From contig NZ_JACXZS010000004.1 of assembly GCF_014779795.1 (NCBI RefSeq), positions 62,001-126,000 of the forward strand: a DNA stretch of 64,000 bases, read 5' to 3'. This document shows positions 37,659 through 45,832 of the stretch, piece after piece (the first letter of the stretch is position 1; each line of letters begins with the position of its first letter). The notes under the pieces were generated by a model. It was not told the DNA's origin and made no database searches. It worked only from the letters and a program-made list of their open reading frames with translations. Source of the DNA: Microbacterium helvum. Lineage in GTDB: Bacteria > Actinomycetota > Actinomycetes > Actinomycetales > Microbacteriaceae. The translations under genes and the position numbers were made by a program.

Positions 37659-38726
37659 ATGAAGATCCACAACCCGTTCCGCACGGCGTTGCTCGCGACC
37701 CTCGGCGTCGGCCTGGGCCTGCTGCTCATCGGGAGCATCCAGAATCTGCAGACGATCCTGCTCTACGTCGGCACGGCGCTGTTCCTGTCGCTGGGCCTCG
37801 ATCCGATCGTCGCATGGCTGGAACGTCGCAAGCTTCCGCGCTGGGCGGCCGTGCTGATCACGATCCTCGGCGTGCTCGCCGCATTCGCGGGGATCGTCGT
37901 CATGGTGATCCCGATCATCGTCCAGCAGATCGGGCAGCTGGTCAGCGCGATCCAGGACCTCGCCGAGCAGGGCATGTTCGACGACCCCGTCGGAGCCATC
38001 CAGGACTGGCTGCACACGGTGTTCCCGGCGCTGAACGTCGACGAGGTGTGGGGCTACATCGAGGACTGGTACGCGTCGCTGGATGTCGGCGCGATCGGCT
38101 CCGAGGTCGGCAGCAGCATCATCGCCATCGTGGGGTCCATCATCGGCGGCTTCGCCGGCGCCTTCATCGTGCTGATCCTCACCATCTACTTCACCGCCTC
38201 GACGCCCACCCTGAAGCGCTCGATGTATCAGCTCGTGCCGGCATCGAAGCGCGCCCGGTTCATGGACCTCGGCGAGCAGATCACCGACTCGGTCGGCTAC
38301 TACGTCATCGGGCAGGTGACGCTCGGCGTCATCAACGGCGTCCTGAGCGCCATCTTCCTGTCGATCATCAAGGCGCCCTTCCCCGCCGTGCTCGCCGTCA
38401 TCGCCTTCTTCTTCTCATTGATCCCGCTCGTCGGCACCCTGACGGGGTCGACCATCATCGTCCTGCTCTGCCTCGTCATCGGCTCGCCGACGACGGCGCT
38501 CGTCGCGGCGATCTACTACCTCGTCTACATGCAGATCGAGGCTTACGTGATCTCGCCGCGCATCATGGGTCGCGCCGTATCGGTGCCGGGGGCCGTCGTC
38601 GTGATCGCCGCGCTCGCCGGCGGATCGCTCCTCGGGCTCCTCGGTGCGCTGGTCGCGATCCCCGTGGCCGCCAGCATCCTGATCATCTTCCGTCAGGTCG
38701 TCATCCCGCGACAGAACGAGCGCTGA
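37659..38726 (+). CDS. AI-2E family transporter-type permease
   Basis: 355 residues, ATG 37659 with AGAGGGGA upstream. Six to eight hydrophobic helices are visible, including LLATLGVGLGLLLIGSIQ, WAAVLITILGVLAAFAGIVV, IIGGFAGAFIVLILTIYFTA and a run of C-terminal helices around GAVVVIAALAGGSLLGLLGALVAIPVAA, which is the conserved end of the AI-2E/PF01594 family (TqsA, PerM). An amphipathic loop of about 75 residues follows the fourth helix. Substrate is unknown; members export or take up small molecules or act as Na/H antiporters. It converges on the hydrolase gene (7-base gap). Confidence 0.88.
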   Translation: MKIHNPFRTALLATLGVGLGLLLIGSIQNLQTILLYVGTALFLSLGLDPIVAWLERRKLPRWAAVLITILGVLAAFAGIVVMVIPIIVQQIGQLVSAIQDLAEQGMFDDPVGAIQDWLHTVFPALNVDEVWGYIEDWYASLDVGAIGSEVGSSIIAIVGSIIGGFAGAFIVLILTIYFTASTPTLKRSMYQLVPASKRARFMDLGEQITDSVGYYVIGQVTLGVINGVLSAIFLSIIKAPFPAVLAVIAFFFSLIPLVGTLTGSTIIVLLCLVIGSPTTALVAAIYYLVYMQIEAYVISPRIMGRAVSVPGAVVVIAALAGGSLLGLLGALVAIPVAASILIIFRQVVIPRQNER

Positions 38727-38733
38727 GAAGGGG

Positions 38734-39459
38734 CTATTCGTCGACGACCGGGCCGTGCCACTCTGTCGGCAGCGGGAGCGCGTCCGGATTGACCGCAGCG
38801 ACGATCTCGGTGAGCACGCGACGCGTCTGGTTCTCGCCGACCCACAGGTGCTTGCCGCCCTCGACGGGGATCAGCACGGCATCCGGCACACTGGCGAAGC
38901 GCTGGGCGGCCGCCTCCGGGCGCAGATAGTCGTCGAACTCGGGCACGAGCACGATGAGACGACGCGGATCGTCCGCCCACGCGGCGACCTCGTCGTCGGA
39001 CGCCCGGTGCAGCGGCGGCGAGAGCAGGACAGCACCCTCGACATCGTGGTCACGTCCGTACTTCAGCGCGAGCTCGGTGCCGAAGGACCAGCCGACGAAC
39101 CACGGCCGCGGCAGAGCGCGCGCATGCACGAAGTCCATCGCGGCGGCGACGTCGAACGCCTCGGCGCGGCCGCCGTCGAAAGCCCCGTCGCTCGTCCCCC
39201 TCGGCGACGACGTGCCGCGGGTGTTGAACCGCAGCACCGCGAGATCCGCGAGCGCAGGCAGCCGGCCGGCGGCCTTGCGGAGGATATGCGAGTCCATGAA
39301 GCCGCCGGCGGTGGGCAGCGGATGCAGCGTCACCAGGGTCGCCACCGGGTCGCGGTGCTCGGGCAGGGCGAGCTCGCCGACGAGGGTCAGGCCGTCGAGC
39401 GTCTCGAGCTCGATCTCTTCGCGCCGCGCGGGTAGCTGCATCGGGCCGCGGATCTCCAT
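38734..39459 (-). CDS. Alpha/beta hydrolase
   Basis: 241 residues. LVTLHPLPTAGGFMDSHIL gives the oxyanion region, GWSFGTELALKYG the nucleophile elbow (GxSxG with Ser), FDDYLRPE the acid region and a late GGKHLWVGEN with the His. The length and the early HP motif resemble YfhR/dienelactone hydrolase-like small hydrolases. The substrate is unknown. The start ATG 39459 is one base from the end of the upstream gene, so these are read together. Confidence 0.85.
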   Translation of the reverse strand: MEIRGPMQLPARREEIELETLDGLTLVGELALPEHRDPVATLVTLHPLPTAGGFMDSHILRKAAGRLPALADLAVLRFNTRGTSSPRGTSDGAFDGGRAEAFDVAAAMDFVHARALPRPWFVGWSFGTELALKYGRDHDVEGAVLLSPPLHRASDDEVAAWADDPRRLIVLVPEFDDYLRPEAAAQRFASVPDAVLIPVEGGKHLWVGENQTRRVLTEIVAAVNPDALPLPTEWHGPVVDE

Positions 39460-39460
39460 G

Positions 39461-39745
39461 TCAGGCAACCTTCCAGCAGTGCTGATGCCAGTGCCGGCGG
39501 GCAGCGAGATCGGCGGCATCCCCGAGGACGCCGTCCGCCCGCCAGGCGACAAGATGCGCGACGCCGATGTCGATCGAACCGCCGCATCCCGGACAGGTGT
39601 AGACCTTCTGAGCCTGCGCGGCCGACACCGGCTGCACCGTCCACTCCACGCCGCGGCGATACTCGGTGCGCTTCCAGCCCGCGAGCAGACGCTCGAACGA
39701 GTCGTCGCCGCCCGAGTCGTTGCGGCGGCGGTTTGACCGTGGCAT
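39461..39745 (-). CDS. Small protein with putative zinc site (94 aa)
   Basis: 94 residues. CPGCGG (C51, C54) is followed 30 residues later by HWHQHC (H85, H87, H89, C90), a spacing that would suit a mononuclear zinc finger. The N-terminal 15 residues are basic and the protein has a Trp-rich strand (GVEWTVQPVSAAQ). It is not a recognised family to me. It ends one base before the start of the hydrolase gene and begins 3 bases after the transglycosylase-like gene, so the three are probably one transcript. Confidence 0.7.
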   Translation of the reverse strand: MPRSNRRRNDSGGDDSFERLLAGWKRTEYRRGVEWTVQPVSAAQAQKVYTCPGCGGSIDIGVAHLVAWRADGVLGDAADLAARRHWHQHCWKVA

Positions 39746-39748
39746 GAC

Positions 39749-40468
39749 TCAGTACCAGCCGGTGCTCTGCGAATGGCCCCACGCGCCGCACGGCGTGCCG
39801 TAGCGGCCGCTGATGTAACCGAGGCCCCACGTGATCTGCGTGGCGGGATTCGTCTCCCAGTCGGAGCCCGCACTGGCCATCTTCTTGCCGGGCAGCGCCT
39901 GCGGGATGCCGTACGCGCCGCTGCCGGCGTTGTACGCGTTCACGCGCCAGCCGGACTCCTTCTTCCAGAGGGCGACGAGACAGGCGAACTCGTTGTCGCT
40001 CCAGCCGCGAGCCTTGACCATGTCGTAAGCGATGGCCTGAGCGCTTCCCGGGTTGGGCGTGACGAACGGCGGGCGCCAGCCGCCGGATGACGCGGCCTTC
40101 GCTTCGACCGTCGGCTTCGGCTTCATGTACACCGAGTAGGTGCCGCGGTCGAGCTCTGCCGCCGGCGCCGGCTCGGCCGACGCATCGCCGGTGATGGTCT
40201 GCACGTCGCCCAGCGAGCTCGCGTAGAGCGACACCGGCTCGTCACCCGCGTCGACGTCGGCCAGAGCCACGCCGATCGGTCCGACGTAGGCGGCGACGAA
40301 ACCCAGCGCGGCGAACGCGGCGAAGGCACCCACGACGCCGCGGCGACGCGACCAGCGCGGCGTCGGCGAGGCGGCACGCCTCGGCGTGACAGCACGACGG
40401 CGGGTCCGGGTCGACACGTCCTGACGTCGGGATCGCCTTGACGGGGTCAGCTCGTTTCCGGAAGTCAC
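39749..40468 (-). CDS. Lytic transglycosylase-like secreted/membrane protein
   Basis: 239 residues, GTG 40468. A strongly basic N-terminus (residues 10-45) is followed by a hydrophobic helix (VVGAFAAFAALGFVAAYVGP), a linker, and a C-terminal domain of about 90 residues with ACLVALWKKESGWRVNAYNA (E171 as likely catalytic Glu), SGAYGIPQALPG and a GLGYISGRYGTPCGAW ending. These are features of a Slt/RpfB-like lysozyme fold that cleaves peptidoglycan. It would act outside the cell, tethered by the N-terminal helix or released. In Microbacteriaceae such proteins are common; exact specificity unknown. Confidence 0.85.
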   Translation of the reverse strand: MTSGNELTPSRRSRRQDVSTRTRRRAVTPRRAASPTPRWSRRRGVVGAFAAFAALGFVAAYVGPIGVALADVDAGDEPVSLYASSLGDVQTITGDASAEPAPAAELDRGTYSVYMKPKPTVEAKAASSGGWRPPFVTPNPGSAQAIAYDMVKARGWSDNEFACLVALWKKESGWRVNAYNAGSGAYGIPQALPGKKMASAGSDWETNPATQITWGLGYISGRYGTPCGAWGHSQSTGWY

Positions 40469-40523
40469 AGTGCCCCGATTCTCGCACAGCCGCGTCGGTT
40501 CTTTCCATCCGACGCGGCGGGAC

Positions 40524-41087
40524 TCACTTGACGGCGAGCATGACCTCGACGACCGCGTCCAGCACGGCATCGACCTGCGCCTCGTGGTATCCGCCGCGCT
40601 GCATGCGGAAGGCCACCGAGCGCACCTGCTCGACAGTCACGGACTCGCCGGTCGCGAGGTACTTCGCGAGCTTGTCGGCGACGAGGTCGACCTCATCGAC
40701 CCGATAGCCGTAGCGCAGGGCCGACACTCTGTCGAAGCGCTCCTTGCGGGCGCGCGACAGTCGGTCCAGCACCTCCTGAGCCAGGTCGCGGGTGTGGCCG
40801 ACCCACGCGTTCGCGCCCGACGCTGCGACGGCCGTCGTCCGTTCACGCGCGGCGAAGGCGTCCTCGATGCGGCCGAGTGCGGCATCCACCGAACCGATGA
40901 CGTAGCCGTGCCGCACCAGCGGGAAGGCGACCTGGCGGATCTCCGCAGAGGTCATGTCATCGCTGCCGCGCTCGAAACTGCCGCGGGCCCTGGCCAGGAA
41001 CTCGTCGACCGCTTCGGGGTCGTAGCCCTTCTCTCGGCCACGGGTCTCGGGGAAGGACGCTCGCGCGGGAGCTTCGGATGCCGTCAT
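40524..41087 (-). CDS. DivIVA-domain-like protein with two short helical repeats
   Basis: 187 residues. FPETRGREKGYDPEAVDEFLARARG is a DivIVA-type N-terminus (the GYDxxAVDEFL motif that binds curved membrane). Two further related units follow, around TSAEIRQVAFPLVRHGYVIG and TVEQVRSVAFRMQRGGYHEA, each with a helix of about 20 residues and an AAL/VLD end. The central helix is charged (EVLDRLSRARKERFDR). It overlaps the cdsA stop by 4 bases. The role in cell division or envelope growth is inferred from the motif only. Confidence 0.8.
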   Translation of the reverse strand: MTASEAPARASFPETRGREKGYDPEAVDEFLARARGSFERGSDDMTSAEIRQVAFPLVRHGYVIGSVDAALGRIEDAFAARERTTAVAASGANAWVGHTRDLAQEVLDRLSRARKERFDRVSALRYGYRVDEVDLVADKLAKYLATGESVTVEQVRSVAFRMQRGGYHEAQVDAVLDAVVEVMLAVK

Positions 41088-42166
41088 GCTGCCACCAGGG
41101 GGGTGAGGAGGTAGTACAGGGTCAATGCGCCGGCCGCCGACAGCAGGATCGAGTCGAGCCTGTCGAGGACGCCGCCATGGCCGGGGAGCCACGAGCTCAT
41201 GTCCTTGATGCCGAGGTCGCGCTTGATCATCGATTCTCCCAGATCGCCGACGGTGGCGGTGGCGAGGATCACGATCCCGAACACGACTCCCATCCACCAG
41301 TCGAGTCCGAGCATGAACAGCCCGACCAGCACACCGGCGACGATCGCCGCCGCAGCCGCCCCGGCGAAGCCTTCCCAGGTCTTCTTCGGACTGATGCGCG
41401 GCGCCATCGGGTGCTTGCCGAACGAGATCCCGGCGATGTACGCACCGGTGTCGACGGCAACGGCGACGACGATGAAGCCGAGCACCCACCACTCGCCGCC
41501 GTCCTTGCTCAGCAGCACGATGCACAGGCTGCCGAGGAACGCCACGTAGAGCTGGATGAGCGTCGCGATGAGCACATCGCCGAGGACGGTGCCGTAGGTG
41601 CGCCCGTCGTGCGACGCCATCTGGGCGACGAGTCGCCAGACCACCACGAAGGCGAGCGCGACGAACAGCATGACCCACTGCAGCCACGACGTCACGAAGT
41701 ACGCCGTGCCCACCAGGAGCGTGCCGGCGATGAGCTGCGGGACGAGGTCCACGCGCCGGCCGCTCGCGGTGAGCGCACGGGAGAACTCGAAGATCGAGAG
41801 CAGCACCGCCGCCAGGGCGAAGATCACGAAGACCCATTTGACGAACAGCAGGGAGGCCAGCAGCGCAGCGCCGATCGCGAGCCCGATCAGGATCGCCAGC
41901 AGCAGATCCCGCCCGGTGCGTTCCTTGATCCGCTCGTTCGCCTCTTCGAAGTCCGCCTTCGCCTGCGCGACCTGGCTCTCGAACTCGCTCCGCGCGGCAC
42001 GCAGGTGCGCCTGCAGCACCGCAGCGGGATCACCGTCGTCGACGGTGTCCGCCGCGCCCGCGGCGCGCGGTGCGTCGTCGGTGCCGCGGCGGCTGTCGTC
42101 GGCATCACGACGAGAGCGCGGGAGGCCGCTCTCGTCGTCCTCCCGCGGCTCCGATGCGTCGGTCAT
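41084..42166 (-). CDS. cdsA: Phosphatidate cytidylyltransferase CdsA
   Basis: 360 residues. Makes CDP-diacylglycerol for phospholipid synthesis. About eight membrane helices from residue 85 on, and the family signature in the C-terminal part (ESMIKRDLGIKDMSSWLPGH followed by GGVLDRLDS). The first 80 residues are an Asp/Arg-rich, disordered and then coiled-coil segment (EFESQVAQAKADFEEANERIK), absent from shorter CdsA proteins. Downstream of frr with a 9-base gap, the usual order tsf-pyrH-frr-cdsA. Confidence 0.95.
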   Translation of the reverse strand: MTDASEPREDDESGLPRSRRDADDSRRGTDDAPRAAGAADTVDDGDPAAVLQAHLRAARSEFESQVAQAKADFEEANERIKERTGRDLLLAILIGLAIGAALLASLLFVKWVFVIFALAAVLLSIFEFSRALTASGRRVDLVPQLIAGTLLVGTAYFVTSWLQWVMLFVALAFVVVWRLVAQMASHDGRTYGTVLGDVLIATLIQLYVAFLGSLCIVLLSKDGGEWWVLGFIVVAVAVDTGAYIAGISFGKHPMAPRISPKKTWEGFAGAAAAAIVAGVLVGLFMLGLDWWMGVVFGIVILATATVGDLGESMIKRDLGIKDMSSWLPGHGGVLDRLDSILLSAAGALTLYYLLTPLVAA

Positions 42167-42175
42167 GGGCAGTCC

Positions 42176-42730
42176 TCAGACCTCGAGGAGTTCTGCCTCT
42201 TTGCGCTTGAGCGCCTCGTCGATCGCGTCGACGTGAGCGCGGGTCAGCGCATCGAGCTCCTTCTCCGCGCGGGCGAGCTCATCGTCGCCGACCTCGCCCT
42301 TGAGGGCGTCGATGTCGTCCTTCGCCTTCCGGCGGATGCCGCGCACGTGGACCTTCGCGTCCTCGCCCTTGCTGCGCGTGAGCTTGACGTACTCCTTGCG
42401 GCGCTCCTCGGTGAGCTCGGGCATCGTGACGCGCACGATGTTGCCGTCGTTCGTCGGGTTCACCCCGAGGTTCGGGATGTCGCGGATCGCCTGCTCGATC
42501 GACTTGAGCGCCGACTTGTCGTACGGCGTGACGATGAGGGTGCGTGCCTCGGGGTTGTTGATCGAGGCGAGCTGCGCGAGCGGAGTCGGCGTGCCGTAGT
42601 AGTCGATCAGGACCTTCTGGAACAGCTGCGGGTTCGCACGGCCCGTGCGCACCGTCGCGAAGTCCTCCTTCGCAGCCTCCACGGCGCGGTCCATGCGCGC
42701 TCCGGCATCGGCCAAGACGTCCGCGATCAC
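42176..42730 (-). CDS. frr: Ribosome recycling factor
   Basis: 184 residues, GTG 42730 with AAGGAG upstream. Splits post-termination ribosomes with EF-G. Sequence blocks [20 protein letters not shown], the hinge and domain II ([20 protein letters not shown]), and the C-terminal helix ([20 protein letters not shown]) match the family throughout. A likely -10 box (TAGACT) lies in the 52-base gap behind pyrH. Confidence 0.98.
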   Translation of the reverse strand: MIADVLADAGARMDRAVEAAKEDFATVRTGRANPQLFQKVLIDYYGTPTPLAQLASINNPEARTLIVTPYDKSALKSIEQAIRDIPNLGVNPTNDGNIVRVTMPELTEERRKEYVKLTRSKGEDAKVHVRGIRRKAKDDIDALKGEVGDDELARAEKELDALTRAHVDAIDEALKRKEAELLEV

Positions 42731-42761
42731 AGTGTCTCCTTCATGTGGATGGGGCGGGTCA

Positions 42762-42767
42762 AGTCTA
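42762..42767 (-). promoter_or_regulatory. -10 box (TAGACT) of a possible frr promoter
   Basis: Minus-strand TAGACT 31 bases before the frr GTG, within the pyrH-frr gap. The transcript would have a short leader with AAGGAG. Confidence 0.45.
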
Positions 42768-42782
42768 TCGACGCGCGGCGCG

Positions 42783-43502
42783 TCACGCCGTGACGAGCGT
42801 GCCGATGGATTCGCCCAGCAGCGCGCGTGTGACGTTGCCGGCCGGCTCCATGCCGAACACGCGCATGTCCATGCGGTTGTCCATGCACAGGCTGAACGCG
42901 GTCGAGTCGACGACCTTGAGCCCACGCTGCAGCGCATCGAGGTAGGTGATGCGGTCGATCTTGGTGGCCGAGGCATCCTTCTTCGGATCGGCGGTGTAGA
43001 CGCCGTCGACGCCGTTCTTGGCGACCAGCACCTCCTGCGCATCGATCTCGAGCGCGCGCTGAGCAGCCACCGTGTCGGTCGAGAAGTAGGGCAGACCGGC
43101 CCCGGCGCCGAAGATCACGACGCGGCCCTTCTCCATGTGCCGCTCGGCGCGACGCGGGATGTACGGCTCGGCGACCTGCGTCATCGCGATTGCCGACTGC
43201 ACGCGAGTGGCCGCGCCGGCCTGCTCGAGGAAGTCCTGCAGCGCGAGTGCGTTCATCACGGTGCCGAGCATGCCCATGTAGTCCGCGCGCCCGCGGTCCA
43301 TGCCGCGCTGGCTGAGCTCGGCGCCGCGGAAGAAGTTGCCGCCGCCGACGACGACCGCGATCTCGACCCGATCGACCGCTTCGGCGATCTCGCGGGCGAT
43401 CTGACCGACGACATCGGGGTTCACGCCGAGCTGGCCACCCCCGAACGCCTCGCCCGACAGCTTCAGCAGGACGCGGCGGCGCCCGGTGTTCTCGTTGATC
43501 AC
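42783..43502 (-). CDS. pyrH: Uridylate kinase
   Basis: 239 residues, GTG 43502. Phosphorylates UMP to UDP; hexameric, an amino-acid kinase fold protein. [38 protein letters not shown] and [16 protein letters not shown] are characteristic. Upstream of frr. The tsf terminator lies upstream (43578-43609), so pyrH uses its own promoter region, with repeated TAGTTT boxes. Confidence 0.98.
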   Translation of the reverse strand: MINENTGRRRVLLKLSGEAFGGGQLGVNPDVVGQIAREIAEAVDRVEIAVVVGGGNFFRGAELSQRGMDRGRADYMGMLGTVMNALALQDFLEQAGAATRVQSAIAMTQVAEPYIPRRAERHMEKGRVVIFGAGAGLPYFSTDTVAAQRALEIDAQEVLVAKNGVDGVYTADPKKDASATKIDRITYLDALQRGLKVVDSTAFSLCMDNRMDMRVFGMEPAGNVTRALLGESIGTLVTA

Positions 43503-43523
43503 GGTGATCCTCTCGATGACGAC

Positions 43524-43559
43524 AAACTACTCAGCCCAGGCCAAAACTACCCAGGAAGA
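43524..43559 (-). promoter_or_regulatory. Tandem TAGTTT boxes upstream of pyrH
   Basis: On the minus strand TAGTTT occurs at 43524-43529 and again at 43554-43559, 30 bases apart and both preceded by G. The nearer box lies about 22 bases before the pyrH GTG and could be a -10 box; the further copy may be a second promoter. Confidence 0.4.
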
Positions 43560-43577
43560 CCCTCGAAGGGCATGAGA

Positions 43578-43609
43578 AAGGCCCGCACCGGAATCCGGGT
43601 GCGGGCCTT
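43578..43609 (-). terminator. Terminator after tsf
   Basis: 12-bp stem (43578-43589 with 43598-43609), 8-base loop, about 10 bases past the tsf stop, followed by a T-rich CTTTC run on the minus strand. It separates tsf from pyrH. Confidence 0.8.
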
Positions 43610-43618
43610 CTCAGAAGG

Positions 43619-44446
43619 TCAGGCGCCGACCTTGAAGCGGGCGAAGCCCGTCAGGGTCAGGCCGGCGTCCTTCGCGACCTGGGCGACGGACTGCTTGTTG
43701 TCCTTCGCGTAGTCCTGGTCGAGCAGGGCGACCTGCTTGAAGAACGCGTTGACGCGGCCCTCGACGATCTTCGGCAGGGCGGCCTCGGGCTTGCCCTCGT
43801 TGCGCGAGATCTCGGTGACGATCTCGCGCTCCTTCTCGACCTCGGCCTCGGGGACCTCGTCGCGCGACAGGTAGGACGGGTTGGCGAACGAGATGTGCTG
43901 CGCAAGGCTGCGCGCCGTCTCGGCGTCGTCGCCCGTGTACGCGAGCACCACGCCGACCTGCGGAGGCAGGTCCTTGCTGGTGCGGTGCAGGTAGATCTCG
44001 AACTTGTCGCCCGAGAGCGTGACGACGCGACGCAGCTCGACCTTCTCGCCGATGATCGCGGCCTCGTCCGAGATGAGCTCGGCGACGGTCTGCGAGCCGG
44101 CGGGGGCGGCGAGAGCGGCCTCGGCGGACTCGGCGCCCGCGGCGGTGGCCGCCTCGAGGACCTTGTCGGCCAGGGCGATGAAGCGCTCGTTCTTCGCCAC
44201 GAAGTCGGTCTCGGTGTTCAGCTCGATGAGCGTGACCTTGCCGTCGAGCTCCTTGGCAGCGACGAGGCCCTCGCTCGTGGAGCGGTCGGCGCGCTTGGCG
44301 TTGCCCTTCGCGCCCTTGAGGCGCAGGATCTCGACAGCCTTCTCGAGGTCGCCGTCGGCCTCCTCGAGGGCCTTCTTGGTGTCGACCATGCCGGTGCCGA
44401 GCTGCTCGCGCAGCGCCTTGATGTCGGCGATCGTGAAGTTTGCCAT
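43619..44446 (-). CDS. tsf: Elongation factor Ts
   Basis: 275 residues. Exchanges GDP for GTP on EF-Tu. IKALREQLGTGMVDTKKALE is the conserved N-terminal domain contact, followed by FVAKNERFIALADKV and the two core subdomains. AGGAG is placed before ATG 44446. It follows rpsB with an 86-base gap that holds a 12-bp hairpin, and is closed by a terminator. Confidence 0.98.
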   Translation of the reverse strand: MANFTIADIKALREQLGTGMVDTKKALEEADGDLEKAVEILRLKGAKGNAKRADRSTSEGLVAAKELDGKVTLIELNTETDFVAKNERFIALADKVLEAATAAGAESAEAALAAPAGSQTVAELISDEAAIIGEKVELRRVVTLSGDKFEIYLHRTSKDLPPQVGVVLAYTGDDAETARSLAQHISFANPSYLSRDEVPEAEVEKEREIVTEISRNEGKPEAALPKIVEGRVNAFFKQVALLDQDYAKDNKQSVAQVAKDAGLTLTGFARFKVGA

Positions 44447-44488
44447 GGGTGGTGGCTCCTAGTGTTGGTGAGTTCTCGTGGATGCCGC

Positions 44489-44516
44489 GGCGGAGTCGTC
44501 CAGAGACGACTCCGCC
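44489..44516 (-). terminator. Hairpin between rpsB and tsf
   Basis: 12-bp perfect stem (44489-44500 with 44505-44516) around CAGA, 17 bases after the rpsB stop. It may be a partial terminator that lowers tsf relative to rpsB, as in many bacteria; a role in tsf expression is inference. Confidence 0.65.
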
Positions 44517-44532
44517 GGGCGGGAAGATGCGA

Positions 44533-45492
44533 TTACGCCTGGTCGCCGGCCTCGGCGGCCAGCTCCTCCGCGACGGCCTCGGCCACGACCGCCTCGGCGG
44601 CGAGCTCTTCGGCGGCAGCCTCGGCCACGACGGCGTCGGCGAGGTCGCCCTCGGCGGCGAGCTCCTCGGCGATCGCCTCGGCGGCGACGGCTTCGGTGGC
44701 GAGCTCGACGGCGTCAGCCTCGGCGGTGGCGGCGCCCTGCTCGAGCAGCTCGCGCTCCCAGTCGGCCAGCGGCTCGGCGTCCGCGGCCTCGTCGGTGGGC
44801 TGGTGACGCTGGATCAGGCCCTCGGCGGCGGCGTCGGCGATGATGCGCGTGAGCAGGCCCACCGAGCGGATCGCGTCGTCGTTGCCGGGGATCGGGTACT
44901 GGAACTCGTCCGGGTCGGCGTTGGTGTCGAGGATGCCGATCACCGGGATGCCGAGCTTCGAGGCCTCGTCGATGGCGAGGTGCTCGCGCTTGGCGTCGAC
45001 GACCCAGATGGCCGACGGGGTCTTCTGCAGGTTGCGGATGCCGCCCAGCGACTTGTGCAGCTTGTCGAGCTCGCGCTTCTTGAGGAGGAGCTCCTTCTTG
45101 GTGAAGCCGCTCGCGGCCGGGTCCTCGAAGTCGAGCTCCTCGAGCTCCTTCATGCGGGCGAGACGCTTCGACACCGTCGAGAAGTTGGTGAGCAGGCCGC
45201 CGAGCCAGCGCTGGTTCACGTAGGGCTGACCGACACGGGTCGCCTGCTCCGCGATGACTTCCTGCGCCTGCTTCTTGGTGCCGACGAAGAGGACGGTGCC
45301 GCCGTGGGCGACGGTCTCCTTGACGAATTCGTACGCCTTGTCGATGTACGTCAGCGACTGCTGCAGGTCGATGATGTGGATGCCGCTGCGCTCCGTGAGG
45401 ATGAAGCGCTTGACCTTCGGGTTCCACCGGCGGGTCTGGTGTCCGAAGTGGACGCCGCTGTCGAGCAGCTGGCGAATGGTGACGACGGCCAT
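44533..45492 (-). CDS. rpsB: 30S ribosomal protein S2
   Basis: 319 residues against about 240-260 in most bacteria. The S2 core is complete ([20 protein letters not shown], then [60 protein letters not shown]). From about residue 252 on, the tail consists of Ala/Glu/Val repeats such as [20 protein letters not shown]. The start MAVVTI is preceded by GGAG. First gene of the rpsB-tsf unit, with a leader of about 225 bases. Confidence 0.97.
   Translation of the reverse strand: MAVVTIRQLLDSGVHFGHQTRRWNPKVKRFILTERSGIHIIDLQQSLTYIDKAYEFVKETVAHGGTVLFVGTKKQAQEVIAEQATRVGQPYVNQRWLGGLLTNFSTVSKRLARMKELEELDFEDPAASGFTKKELLLKKRELDKLHKSLGGIRNLQKTPSAIWVVDAKREHLAIDEASKLGIPVIGILDTNADPDEFQYPIPGNDDAIRSVGLLTRIIADAAAEGLIQRHQPTDEAADAEPLADWERELLEQGAATAEADAVELATEAVAAEAIAEELAAEGDLADAVVAEAAAEELAAEAVVAEAVAEELAAEAGDQA
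44536..44727. repeat. Degenerate repeat encoding the Ala/Glu-rich tail of S2
   Basis: GC-rich units of about 30 bases related to GCCTCGGCGGCGAGCTCCTC recur several times in the 3' part of rpsB. Copies differ, so the array is old or under selection at the protein level. It encodes a helix-prone acidic tail. Confidence 0.6.
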
Positions 45493-45832
45493 GGCCGGTC
45501 TCCTGTTCTGGCGCGCTGAGCGCCTGTTGCGGTTGTGTCGCGCCGACCGTCGGCCGGCGAGCCTGGTGCCCGGCGCACACCCGCCCGGCGCTCGCTGTGT
45601 CGCGCTCGCAGGGACCGTTGGGAGTGGATGCCGCGTCATGGACTCGTCCCGTTCGAGGCGAGGTCCGTCACGCTCAGGGCACGCGGAGTCACTCCGACAT
45701 GCGGAGTGCGACCCCCAGTGTATCAGGAGCGCCGGCTCGGGTCCTTCCTCCCCCACCACCCCCGAGGCCGGCTTCTCCACAGATTCCCCGGTACCGCGAC
45801 GCGCGCGCCCGCGCCGGCGCGACGCTCATGGG
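45493..45832. promoter_or_regulatory. rpsB / M23-peptidase divergent intergenic region
   Basis: 340 bases without a gene. On the minus strand a TACACT -10 box at 45717-45722 (line up with 45722..45717) would give rpsB a leader of about 215-225 bases, long enough to fold for S2 autoregulation. I see no clear -35 box and no recognised S2 leader motif. On the plus strand no convincing promoter for the peptidase gene is visible. Confidence 0.4.

Noticed and set aside
45493..45832. A riboswitch in the rpsB leader
   Set aside because: The region is GC-rich with many possible stems, but no conserved riboswitch core or S2-binding motif is recognisable.
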